Assembly (NCBI GenBank): GCA_002364755.1
Contig: DEZI01000028.1
Coordinates: 76,889 to 140,888, forward strand
Reading direction: 5' to 3'
Source of the DNA: Stenotrophomonas maltophilia
GTDB lineage: Bacteria; Pseudomonadota; Gammaproteobacteria; Xanthomonadales; Xanthomonadaceae
DNA length: 64,000 nt
A program made the translations under genes and the position numbers. The notes below the pieces were generated by a model. The model had not been told where the DNA came from and did no database searches. It saw nothing but the letters and a program-made list of their open reading frames with translations. Each line of letters begins with the position of its first letter. Within the stretch, counting starts at the first letter, position 1. Positions 15,700 through 24,091 of the stretch are shown here, piece after piece.

Positions 15700-17383
15700 C
15701 TGGATCGCCCTGGACCGGTTGCTGGTCGACGCACAGCCCGGCCGAGACATCGGCCTCTGCGAAGGCGTCGCCCTGGACCACACCGCCTTCCGCCGGCGCG
15801 CGCTGGCCTGGCGCGATGCGTTCGCCGCCGCCGAAGGCCGCGACTGGGCGCTGTATTTCGACGATGCGATTGCCTTTGCCGCGGCCCTGTTCGGTGCGTG
15901 GCACGCCGGCAAGCGCGTGTTCCTCGCCGCCGACAACCTGCCGGCCACGCTGCAGGCGGTGCAGCCGCAGGTCAGTGGCTTCGCTGGCGATGTCCCGGCC
16001 GATTACCGCCCGTTGACGCCGGCCGTGGCGGCCGTGGCGGCCGAGGGTGTGCTGCAGGCGCTGGACGAGCGCGTCTGCGAACTGTGCGTGTTCACCTCCG
16101 GCAGCACCGGCCAGCCCAGCGCGATCAACAAGCGCATGGACCAGCTGGCCCGCGAAGTCGATGCGCTGCAGGCCGCCTTCGGCGCCCAGCTCGACGGCGC
16201 GCAGGTGCACGGCACGGTCTCGCACCAGCACATCTACGGCCTGCTGTTCCGCGTGCTGTGGCCGCTGGCCGCAGGCCGCCAGATCCAGCCGCGGCGCTTC
16301 TTCCATGAAGACCTGGTCGGCACCCTGGCCGGCGCCGACAGCGTGCTGGTGGCGACCCCGGCACACCTGAAGCGCCTGCCCGGACAGCTCGACTGGGCCA
16401 GCCTGCACGGCCGCCTGCGTGCGGTGTTCTCCTCCGGCGGCCCGCTGCCGGAAGAGGCCGCGCGGCAGGTTCGGCAGTGGCTGGGCGTGGCCCCCACCGA
16501 GGTGTACGGCAGCAGCGAGACCGGCGGCATCGCCTGGCGCCGCTGGGAGACCGACATGCCGCCGTGGCAGCCGCTGCCGGGCGTGCAGTGGCGCATTGAT
16601 GACGGCTGCCTCGCGGTGGCCTCGGCGCACCTGGACAGCAGTGACTGGTGGCGCACCCAGGACCGCGTGGAAGCGCTGGCCGATGGCCGCTTCCGCCTGC
16701 TCGGCCGCGCCGACCGCATCGTCAAGATCGAAGAACGCCGGGTCTCGCTCGACGCGCTGGAACGCGCGCTGCGCGATGACCCGGACGTGGAGGACGTGCG
16801 CGTGCTGGTGCTGCCCGGCCAGCGCGAACAGCTGGCGGCGGTGGTGGTGCCGGCCGATCCGGCGCAGGTGACCGCCGGCGATGCCGCGCGCCGTGCCTTT
16901 GGCCTGCGCCTCGGTGCGCGCCTGGCGCAGGGCCACGATGCGGTCACCCGCCCGCGTCGCTGGCGACTGGTCGAGGCGCTGCCGATCAATGCGCAGGGCA
17001 AAGTCACCCAGGCCGCGCTGGCGGCCCTGTTCCAGCCGCTGATGCCGGTGCCACAGTGGGACCATCGCGGCGCAACGGCCGCGACCCTGCGCGTCACCCT
17101 GGATGCATCGCTGCGCGCGTTCCAGGGCCACTTCCCGCAGGCGGCGATCCTGCCTGGCGTGGCCCAGCTGGACTGGGCGGTGCGCTTCGCCCGCCAGGCC
17201 TTCGCGCTGCCGCGCGGTTTCGTGCGGATGGAGGCGGTGAAGTTCCAGCACGTGGCCCGCCCCGGCGACGAACTGACCCTGCAGCTGGACTGGGACGCCC
17301 AGCGCGGTGTGCTGACGTTCCGCTACACCTCCCTGCATGGCACGCACGCCAGCGGCAAGGTGGTCCTGACCGATGCGTACTGA
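15692..17383 (+). CDS. Acyl/aryl-AMP ligase fused to an ApeI-type dehydratase
   Basis: A 563-aa fusion. Residues 1 to about 450 form an ANL-superfamily adenylating domain with the phosphate loop FTSGSTGQPSAINK (near 135-147) and VYGSSETGG (near 271). Residues about 455-563 form a hotdog dehydratase-like domain (FQGHFPQAAILPGVAQLDW, FabA/FabZ-like). The first half would activate the aryl acid starter onto an ACP; the second would dehydrate 3-hydroxyacyl-ACP intermediates. I chose ATG 15692 over 15686 because AAGGCGG then sits 9 bases upstream. The fusion keeps starter activation and dehydration on one chain. Confidence 0.88.
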   Translation: MADWIALDRLLVDAQPGRDIGLCEGVALDHTAFRRRALAWRDAFAAAEGRDWALYFDDAIAFAAALFGAWHAGKRVFLAADNLPATLQAVQPQVSGFAGDVPADYRPLTPAVAAVAAEGVLQALDERVCELCVFTSGSTGQPSAINKRMDQLAREVDALQAAFGAQLDGAQVHGTVSHQHIYGLLFRVLWPLAAGRQIQPRRFFHEDLVGTLAGADSVLVATPAHLKRLPGQLDWASLHGRLRAVFSSGGPLPEEAARQVRQWLGVAPTEVYGSSETGGIAWRRWETDMPPWQPLPGVQWRIDDGCLAVASAHLDSSDWWRTQDRVEALADGRFRLLGRADRIVKIEERRVSLDALERALRDDPDVEDVRVLVLPGQREQLAAVVVPADPAQVTAGDAARRAFGLRLGARLAQGHDAVTRPRRWRLVEALPINAQGKVTQAALAALFQPLMPVPQWDHRGATAATLRVTLDASLRAFQGHFPQAAILPGVAQLDWAVRFARQAFALPRGFVRMEAVKFQHVARPGDELTLQLDWDAQRGVLTFRYTSLHGTHASGKVVLTDAY

Positions 17384-18143
17384 CGCCGTGGTGGACGTTG
17401 GCGCCTTCGCGCCGCTGGTGGTCATTCCCGTGTACGACCACGAGCATGCCATCGGCGCGGTGGTGGACGGCGTGCAGGCCGCCGGCCTGCCCTGCCTGCT
17501 GGTCGACGATGGCTCGCATGCATCCTGCGCCGCGGTGCTGCAGGCGCTGGCGCAACGCGATGGGGTCGACCTGCTGCGGCTGGAGGTAAACCAGGGCAAG
17601 GGTGGGGCGATGCTGGCCGGCTTCGCTGAGGCTGCGCGCCGTGGCCACAGCCACGTGCTGCAGATCGATGCCGACGGCCAGCACGACACCGGCGACCTGC
17701 CACGCTTCATCGCTGCCGCACGGGCACGGCCGGACGCGGTCATCTGCGGCATTCCCGCCTACGATGCCAGCGTGCCCAAGGCCCGCCTGTATGGCCGCTA
17801 TGCCACCCATATCTGGGTCTGGATCAACACGCTGTCGCTGCACCTGCGCGACACCATGTGCGGCTTCCGGGTCTACCCGCTGCCGCCGGTGCTGCGCCTG
17901 ATCGGCGAGGAAACCATCGGCCGGCGCATGGATTTCGATACCGAGGTGCTGGTGCGCCTGTACTGGCGGCAGGTGCCGGTGGAACACCTGGCCACCCGTG
18001 TGACCTATCCGGCCGACGGCGTTTCGCACTTCGATGTGTGGCGCGACAACGTGCGCATCAGCCGCATGCACACCCGCCTGTTCTTCGGCATGCTGCCGCG
18101 CGCGCCGCGCCTGCTGTGGCGCCGCCTGCAGGGGCAGGCTTGA
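17373..18143 (+). CDS. Family 2 glycosyltransferase, pigment cluster
   Basis: A 256-aa GT-A fold glycosyltransferase with VVIPVYDHE at residues 17-25, LLVDDGS at 42-48 and the metal-binding QIDADGQHD near 95. It has the DPM1/DPG-synthase-like layout but lacks a C-terminal membrane domain. It probably transfers a sugar to the polyene or its lipid carrier. The gene overlaps the ligase-dehydratase gene by 11 bp and is followed after 1 bp by an LpxL-like acyltransferase gene. Confidence 0.88.
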   Translation: MRTDAVVDVGAFAPLVVIPVYDHEHAIGAVVDGVQAAGLPCLLVDDGSHASCAAVLQALAQRDGVDLLRLEVNQGKGGAMLAGFAEAARRGHSHVLQIDADGQHDTGDLPRFIAAARARPDAVICGIPAYDASVPKARLYGRYATHIWVWINTLSLHLRDTMCGFRVYPLPPVLRLIGEETIGRRMDFDTEVLVRLYWRQVPVEHLATRVTYPADGVSHFDVWRDNVRISRMHTRLFFGMLPRAPRLLWRRLQGQA

Positions 18144-18144
18144 G

Positions 18145-19086
18145 ATGAGCCGCGCGCACGACGCACCGCACTGGGCCGACATCGGCGAATCCACCTCGGT
18201 GGCCGGCGTGCTGTTCCTGTGCTGGGTGCACCGCGGGTTCGGGCGCTGGCCGTTCCGTCTGTGCGTGTGGCCGGTGGTGGTCTGCCACTGGCTGGGCAAC
18301 CGGGTCGGCCGCCGCGCCTCGCTGCAGTACCTGCGGCGCCTGCAGGCGCACACCGGCGCGCTCGGCCATGCGCCGGGCTGGCGTGACAGCCTGCGCCATT
18401 TCTTCAGCTTCGCCGACACGATGCTGGACAAGATCCTCGGCCTCGGCGGCCGCTACCCGCCCGAGCGCATCCACCTGCAGCGCGACCTGGTGCTGGGCAA
18501 GATCGCGCGCCGCGAGGGCGGTCTGATCCTGACCGCGCACATCGGCTGCCTGGAGCTGTGCCAGGTGCTGGCCGAACAGGTGCCCGGGTTCCGCATCACC
18601 GTGCTGGTGCACACCGCGCATGCGCAGCGCTTCAACCGCCTGCTGCAGCGGCTGGACCCGCTGGCCGCGGTGGAACTGGTGCAGGTGACCGAAATGGGCC
18701 CGGCCACGGCGGTGATGCTGGCCGAGAAAGTCGCCTCCGGCGGCTTCGTCGCCATCGTCGGCGACCGCGTGCCGGTACAGGGCGGGCGCAGCGTGATGGC
18801 CGATTTTCTCGGCCACCGTGCACCGTTCCCGATCGGCGCCTATGTGCTGGCCTCCGCGCTGGCGTGCCCGGTCTACACGATGTCCTGCCTGCACGAAGGC
18901 GATGGCTATCGCGTGGCCTTCGAACACTTTGCCGACCGCGTGGTGCTGCCGCGTGGTTCGCGCGATGCCGCACTGGCCGAACAGGCGCAGCGCTTCGCAC
19001 GCTGGCTGGAACTCCAGGTCATCCAGTCCCCGCTGGACTGGTTCAATTTCTTCCCCTTCTGGGACCAGGCTCCTCATGACGATTGA
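18145..19086 (+). CDS. LpxL/HtrB-family lipid acyltransferase, pigment cluster
   Basis: A 313-aa protein with an N-terminal hydrophobic patch and the catalytic block LTAHIGCLELCQVL near residue 133, which corresponds to the HX4D/E motif of lauroyl/myristoyl transferases. GDRVPVQGGRSV (near 208) and FLGHRAPFPIGAYVLA follow as in LpxL. In lipid A synthesis the family transfers acyl chains from ACP; here it is likely to transfer an acyl or polyene chain to a lipid anchor. It overlaps the ammonia-lyase gene by 11 bp. Confidence 0.88.
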   Translation: MSRAHDAPHWADIGESTSVAGVLFLCWVHRGFGRWPFRLCVWPVVVCHWLGNRVGRRASLQYLRRLQAHTGALGHAPGWRDSLRHFFSFADTMLDKILGLGGRYPPERIHLQRDLVLGKIARREGGLILTAHIGCLELCQVLAEQVPGFRITVLVHTAHAQRFNRLLQRLDPLAAVELVQVTEMGPATAVMLAEKVASGGFVAIVGDRVPVQGGRSVMADFLGHRAPFPIGAYVLASALACPVYTMSCLHEGDGYRVAFEHFADRVVLPRGSRDAALAEQAQRFARWLELQVIQSPLDWFNFFPFWDQAPHDD

Positions 19087-20626
19087 CGCCGTACCCGTGT
19101 GCCGTTTCGGCGATGCACCGCTGACCATCGAAGACGTGGTTGCCCTGGCCCAGCGCCAGTGCGACGCCGCCCTGAGCGAGGCCCCGGCCTTCCGCGCGCA
19201 CATCCAGCGCGGCGCCGATTTCCTCGACCGCCTGCTGCGCGAGGACGGCGTGATCTATGGCGTGACCACCGGCTACGGTGATTCCTGCACGGTGAACATT
19301 CCGCCGGCGCTGGTGGCCGAGCTGCCGCACCACCTCTACACCTACCATGGCTGCGGCCTGGGCCGTTACCTGGACCCGGCCGAGACCCGCGCCGTGCTGG
19401 CCGCGCGCCTGGCCTCGCTGGTGCGTGGCATGTCCGGTGTCAGCGTGCAGCTGCTGGAAGGCCTGGCCACCCTGCTGCAGCACGACGTCCTGCCGCTGAT
19501 CCCGGCCGAAGGCTCGGTCGGCGCCAGTGGTGACCTGACCCCGCTGTCCTACGTGGCCGCCGTGCTGTGCGGCGAGCGCGAGGTGCTGTTCGAAGGCCAG
19601 CTACAGCCGGCCGGCCCGGTGCTGGCGAAGATCGGCATGGTCCCGCTGAAGCTGCGGCCGAAGGAAGGCCTGGCGATCATGAACGGCACGGCGGTGATGA
19701 CCGGCCTGGCCTGCCTGGCCTGGCAGCGCGCCGATTACCTGGCGCGCATGGCCACCCGCCTGACCGCGTTCAACGTGCTGTCCAGCGACGGCAACGCGCA
19801 CCACTTCGACGAAACCCTGTTCGCCGCCAAACCGCACCCCGGCCAGGGCCGCATCGCCGCGCGCCTGCGCAGCGACCTGCACAGCGAGCGCCCGCCGCGC
19901 AACGAACAGCGCCTGCAGGACCGCTACTCGCTGCGCTGCGCGCCGCACGTGATCGGCGTGCTGGAAGACAGCCTGCCGTTCCTGCGCCAGCTGATCGAAA
20001 CCGAACTGAACAGCGCCAACGACAATCCGCTGATCGATGCCGACGGCGAGCGCATCCTGCACGGTGGCCACTTCTACGGCGGCCACATCGCACTGGCGAT
20101 GGACACGCTGAAGAACACCGTGGCCAACGTCGCCGACCTGCTCGACCGGCAGCTGGCGCTGGTGGTCGATGCCCGTTACAACCACGGCCTGCCGGCCAAC
20201 CTGTCGGCGGCCACCGGCCCGCGCGCGGCCATCAACCATGGCCTGAAGGCGCTGCAGATCAGCGTGTCGGCGTGGACCGCCGAAGCGCTGAAGCAGACCA
20301 TGCCGGCCAGCGTGTTCTCGCGTTCGACCGAATGCCACAACCAGGACAAGGTCAGCATGGGCACCATTGCCGCACGCGACTGCCTGCGCGTGATCGAACT
20401 GACCGAACAGGTGGTGGCCGCGATGCTGATCGCCGCCCGCCAGGGCCTGGCCCTGCGCGAGCGGGTTGGCCTGAACGCGCAGCTGCATGGCAGTCTGGCC
20501 GACATGTACGCCGACCTGGGGCAGCGCATCGCCCTGGTCGAAGAAGACCGCGCGCTGGATCGCGAACTGCGGGAACTGCTGGTGGAGATCCGCGCGCAAC
20601 GCTGGGAGCTGTATGTCGGTGAATGA
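19076..20626 (+). CDS. MIO-dependent aromatic amino acid ammonia-lyase (HAL/TAL-like), pigment cluster
   Basis: A 516-aa lyase. The MIO cofactor triad Ala150-Ser151-Gly152 sits in VGASGDLTPLSY, and GVTTGYG, NSANDNP and NQDKVSMG are further family blocks. The family removes ammonia from His, Phe or Tyr to give an arylacrylate. At the position that sets substrate choice this protein has Tyr90-His91, where (from memory) bacterial HALs have Ser-His and tyrosine lyases His-Leu. An aryl starter role is plausible, but the substrate is not certain. The start lies inside the previous gene. Confidence 0.87.
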   Translation: MTIDAVPVCRFGDAPLTIEDVVALAQRQCDAALSEAPAFRAHIQRGADFLDRLLREDGVIYGVTTGYGDSCTVNIPPALVAELPHHLYTYHGCGLGRYLDPAETRAVLAARLASLVRGMSGVSVQLLEGLATLLQHDVLPLIPAEGSVGASGDLTPLSYVAAVLCGEREVLFEGQLQPAGPVLAKIGMVPLKLRPKEGLAIMNGTAVMTGLACLAWQRADYLARMATRLTAFNVLSSDGNAHHFDETLFAAKPHPGQGRIAARLRSDLHSERPPRNEQRLQDRYSLRCAPHVIGVLEDSLPFLRQLIETELNSANDNPLIDADGERILHGGHFYGGHIALAMDTLKNTVANVADLLDRQLALVVDARYNHGLPANLSAATGPRAAINHGLKALQISVSAWTAEALKQTMPASVFSRSTECHNQDKVSMGTIAARDCLRVIELTEQVVAAMLIAARQGLALRERVGLNAQLHGSLADMYADLGQRIALVEEDRALDRELRELLVEIRAQRWELYVGE

Positions 20627-21044
20627 GGCAATCGAACTGATCGGCGAGATTTCGCTGTCCCCGGCCTTCCATGACTGCGACCCGATGAACGTGGTCTGGC
20701 ATGGCAACTACTTCAAGTACTTGGAGATCTCACGCTGCGCGCTGCTCAGCCGCTACGACTACGACTACCCGCAGATGCTCGAATCGGGCTACCTGTGGCC
20801 GGTGGTCGATGCGCGGGTGAAGTACGTGCGGCCGCTGCTGTTCAACCAGGCGCTGCGCGTGGTCTCGCGCATCGTCGAATGGGAGAACCGGCTGAAGATC
20901 GAATACGAAATCCTCGATGCGGAAAGCGGCCAGGTGCTGACCCGCGCGATGACCATCCAGGTCGCGGTGGACGCGGCCAGCAAGGAAATGCTGTACCAGT
21001 GCCCGCCGGTGCTGTGGCAGCGTCTTGGAGTGCCTGCCCCGTGA
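20613..21044 (+). CDS. 4HBT-type acyl thioesterase, pigment cluster
   Basis: A 143-aa hotdog protein with FHDCDPMNVVWHGNYFKYLE at residues 17-36, the 4-hydroxybenzoyl-CoA thioesterase pattern in which the Asp near residue 21 is catalytic. It may release a misprimed or finished acyl chain from an ACP or CoA. The gene overlaps the ammonia-lyase gene by 14 bp, and its TGA stop overlaps the GTG of the next gene (GTGA). Confidence 0.9.
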   Translation: MSVNEAIELIGEISLSPAFHDCDPMNVVWHGNYFKYLEISRCALLSRYDYDYPQMLESGYLWPVVDARVKYVRPLLFNQALRVVSRIVEWENRLKIEYEILDAESGQVLTRAMTIQVAVDAASKEMLYQCPPVLWQRLGVPAP

Positions 21045-21682
21045 ATTCCTTCATAAGCCTCCCGCGCGTGCTGCTGTGCGTGCTGCTGTGCGCGCTGCTG
21101 CTCACCGTTGCGCCGCTGGTGCACGCGGCCGATGCCGCCGTCGATGCGATCACCCAGGCGGTGGCGCGGCCCGACGTGCTGCGTGGCCAGTTCACCCAGG
21201 AAAAGCAGGTCAGCGGCTTCAGGAACCCGCTGCGCTCGCAGGGCCAGTTCGTGGTCGCACGCCAGCACGGCGTGATCTGGACCACGCTCAAGCCATTCCC
21301 GTCCGAAGTGGTGGTCACCGCCGACCGCATCCTCAGCCGCCAGCGTGATGGCAGCACCCGCGTCGAACTGGATGCGCGCCAGCAGCCGGCGATGCGCTCG
21401 GTCAACGCCATCATGTTCGCGCTGATGAGCGGCGACGTGCAGGCGCTGTCGAGCCAGTTCAACGTGCAGGCCAGCCGCGAAGGGCAGGGCTGGCGGCTGA
21501 AGCTGACCCCGAAGTCGGCGATGCTGGCCAAGGCCTTCGAATCGCTGACCCTGCAGGGCGACCGCTACGTGCGCCAGGTGGAGATCGTGGAGGCCAACAA
21601 GGACCGCACGCAGATCCAGTTCAGCGCGCTGAGCGAAGCGCCGGCCAGCCTGTCCGCCGACGAGGCACGCCGTTTTGACTGA
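21041..21682 (+). CDS. LolA-like outer-membrane carrier protein, pigment cluster
   Basis: A 213-aa exported protein with a signal peptide ending near residue 29 (VHA-AD) and the LolA-type pattern LRGQFTQEKQVSGFRNPLRSQG followed by GVIWTTLKPFPSEVVVT. LolA-like proteins hold a lipid chain in a half-barrel and ferry it through the periplasm. With the adjoining MMPL transporter and lipoprotein genes it probably carries the polyene lipid to the outer membrane. It starts at GTG 21041, coupled to the thioesterase stop. Confidence 0.85.
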   Translation: MNSFISLPRVLLCVLLCALLLTVAPLVHAADAAVDAITQAVARPDVLRGQFTQEKQVSGFRNPLRSQGQFVVARQHGVIWTTLKPFPSEVVVTADRILSRQRDGSTRVELDARQQPAMRSVNAIMFALMSGDVQALSSQFNVQASREGQGWRLKLTPKSAMLAKAFESLTLQGDRYVRQVEIVEANKDRTQIQFSALSEAPASLSADEARRFD

Positions 21683-21683
21683 C

Positions 21684-24038
21684 ATGTCGACTGACGGCGC
21701 AGGGAAGGGGTCGGAGCGCCTGCGCCGCTGGTGGCACTGGCTGGGCATTGCCTGGCTGCTGGTGCTGCTGGTGATGGGCGCGCAGCAGTGGCGCCTGTGG
21801 AGCCAGGAGTCGCGGATCGACACCGACATCCTCGCCCTGCTGCCGCAGGATGCGCACGACCGCCTGCTGAGTGATGTCACCCGGCGCATCGCCGATGGCA
21901 GCTCGCGCCAGGTGGTGGTGCTGCTGGGCAGTACCGATGGCGCCGCCGCCAAGCGCGCGCAGGCCGCCTTCGCCAAGGCCATGGCCAGCGATGCCGACAG
22001 CGGGCTGCTGGTACCCAGCGGTTCCATCGAAGGCTGGTTCGACGACGCGCGCGCGTTCTACGCGCCGTATCGCGACCGCCTGCTGACCCCGGCCCAGCGC
22101 GAACAGCTGCAGCAGGCCGAACCGGGCGCGCTGGCCGAACAGGCGCTGGGCGCGCTGTATGGCCCGATGGGCGCACCGCGGCTGACCGATTGGCGGCAGG
22201 ATCCACTGTCGCTGTGGCCGCAGTGGTGGCAGCAGCAGGCCCAGGGCTCCGGCCTGCGCCTGGGCGATGATGGCCTGCTCGAAGCCGAGGGCAAGCACTG
22301 GGCCGCGCTGCAGTTCGATACGCCCGGCTCGGCCTTCCAGCTCGACGGCGAGCGCCATATCGACGGCCTGCTTGAACGCGCTGGCCAGGCCGCCAAGGCC
22401 GCCGCAGCGGACCTGGAGATCCTGCATGCCGGCGTGCCGCTGCATGCCGAAGCAGCCGCCGTGCAGGCCAACCAGGAAATCAACACGATCGGCTGGGGCT
22501 CGCTGGCGGCGGTGCTGCTGCTGGTCTGGCTCGCGTTCCGTTCGCTGCGGCCGATCCTGCTGGTGGCCGCCTCGCTGCTGATCGGCTGCGGCGTGGCGCT
22601 GGCGGTGACCGTGCTGGTGTTCGGCAAGGTGCACGTGCTGACCCTGGTGTTCGGCGCGTCGCTGGTCGGCGTGGCCGAGGATTACGGCATCCACTGGTTC
22701 GCGTCACGCCAGGCCGAGCCGGTCGACCGCCGCTGGAAGCTGCTCAAGCACCTGCTGCCGGGCCTGTGGCTGGCCCTGGTCACCAGCGCGCTGGCTTATC
22801 TGGCACTGGGCCTGGCCCCATTCCCGGGCCTGCGGCAGATGGCGCTGTTCTCGGTGGTCGGCCTCGCCGGTGCCTTCCTGACGGTGATCTTCTGGTTCCC
22901 GTGGCTGGACGGTGGCGAGATCCGCCAGACCCGCTTCTCGCAGTGGCTGGGCAACACCCTGGACCGCTTCCCGCGCCTGCATGGCACGCGCCCGGTCACC
23001 GTCTTCATCGTCGCCACGCTGGCCCTGTCGGCCATCGGTATCGTGCGCCTGCAGAGCAACGACGACCTGCGCAGCCTGCAGTCCTCGCCGCCGGCGCTGA
23101 TGGCCCAACAGATCCGCCTCAGCCAGCTGCTGGGCATGCCCAGCCCGGCGCAGTTCTACCTGGTGCAGGGCGCCGATGCGGCGCAGCTGCTGGAGCGCGA
23201 AGAAGCGCTGACCGGACGCCTGCGCGCCCTGGCCAGTGAAAAGCGCATCGGTGGCTACCGCGCCATCAGCGACTGGCTGCCGTCGCCGGCGCGCCAGCAG
23301 GCCGATGCTGCGTTGACCGCGAAGGTGGAACCGGGCGTGCTGTCGGCGGTCTCCGAAGCGGTGGGCGAGCCGTTGCCGCGGCCGGACTTCGCGGCCTCGC
23401 CGCTGACCGCCGAAGCCTTCCTCGCGTCGCCGGCCTCGCAGCCGTTCCGCCACCTGTGGGTGGGCGCAGTGGGGGGGCAGATGATCAGCGTGGTGATGGT
23501 CGATGACCTCTCGCGCGCCGATGCGCTGGCCATCCTGCAGGGCGCGGCCGACGGCCTGCCCGGCGTGCGCTGGGTCGACCGCACGGCCGACTTCTCCAAG
23601 CTGCTGGGCCACTACCGCAAGCTTATGGGCGGGCTGCTGCTGGTCGGCATCGCGCTGGTGTTCGGCGCGCTGTGGCTGCGCTATCGCCGCCAGGCCTGGC
23701 GCGTATTCGCTCCGACCCTCATTGCCGGTGCGCTCACCCTGGGCCTGCTGGGCCTGTTCGGCCAGCCGCTGCAGCTGTTCAACGTGCTGGCGCTGATGCT
23801 GCTGCTGGGCATGGGCATCGACTACGGCATCTTCCTGATCGAGCACCGCGGCGATGCCAGTGCCTGGCTGGCGGTGTGCGTGGGCGCGGCGAGCACCTGG
23901 CTGTCGTTCGGCCTGCTGGGCCTGTCGCAGACCCCGGCGCTGCGCGCGTTCGGCCTCACCCTGCTGTTCGGCATCGGCCTGGTCTGGCTGATCTCGCCGC
24001 TGTTCCGTCCGCCGCCACACGATCTGCCGCCGGCCTGA
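21684..24038 (+). CDS. MMPL/RND-family lipid exporter, pigment cluster
   Basis: A 784-aa membrane protein in two RND-like halves: a helix near residues 15-36, a periplasmic domain, a helix bundle near 270-410, a second periplasmic domain, and a final bundle near 645-775. LVGVAEDYGIHWF and LLGMGIDYGIFLIEH are the paired GxxxDY/H-type motifs of proton-driven MMPL transporters. It probably lifts the polyene lipid out of the inner membrane for the LolA-like carrier. ATG 21684 lies 1 base after the previous stop; an in-frame TTG at 21675 is possible. Confidence 0.88.
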   Translation: MSTDGAGKGSERLRRWWHWLGIAWLLVLLVMGAQQWRLWSQESRIDTDILALLPQDAHDRLLSDVTRRIADGSSRQVVVLLGSTDGAAAKRAQAAFAKAMASDADSGLLVPSGSIEGWFDDARAFYAPYRDRLLTPAQREQLQQAEPGALAEQALGALYGPMGAPRLTDWRQDPLSLWPQWWQQQAQGSGLRLGDDGLLEAEGKHWAALQFDTPGSAFQLDGERHIDGLLERAGQAAKAAAADLEILHAGVPLHAEAAAVQANQEINTIGWGSLAAVLLLVWLAFRSLRPILLVAASLLIGCGVALAVTVLVFGKVHVLTLVFGASLVGVAEDYGIHWFASRQAEPVDRRWKLLKHLLPGLWLALVTSALAYLALGLAPFPGLRQMALFSVVGLAGAFLTVIFWFPWLDGGEIRQTRFSQWLGNTLDRFPRLHGTRPVTVFIVATLALSAIGIVRLQSNDDLRSLQSSPPALMAQQIRLSQLLGMPSPAQFYLVQGADAAQLLEREEALTGRLRALASEKRIGGYRAISDWLPSPARQQADAALTAKVEPGVLSAVSEAVGEPLPRPDFAASPLTAEAFLASPASQPFRHLWVGAVGGQMISVVMVDDLSRADALAILQGAADGLPGVRWVDRTADFSKLLGHYRKLMGGLLLVGIALVFGALWLRYRRQAWRVFAPTLIAGALTLGLLGLFGQPLQLFNVLALMLLLGMGIDYGIFLIEHRGDASAWLAVCVGAASTWLSFGLLGLSQTPALRAFGLTLLFGIGLVWLISPLFRPPPHDLPPA

Positions 24039-24091
24039 CCGCGCTGTACTGCACCTCCCTTTCCACCTGATCGAGCAACAAGGACGCACCG

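Noticed and set aside
15674..17752. 692-aa minus-strand open frame
   Set aside because: Antisense to the ligase-dehydratase and glycosyltransferase genes, both of which have clear motifs.
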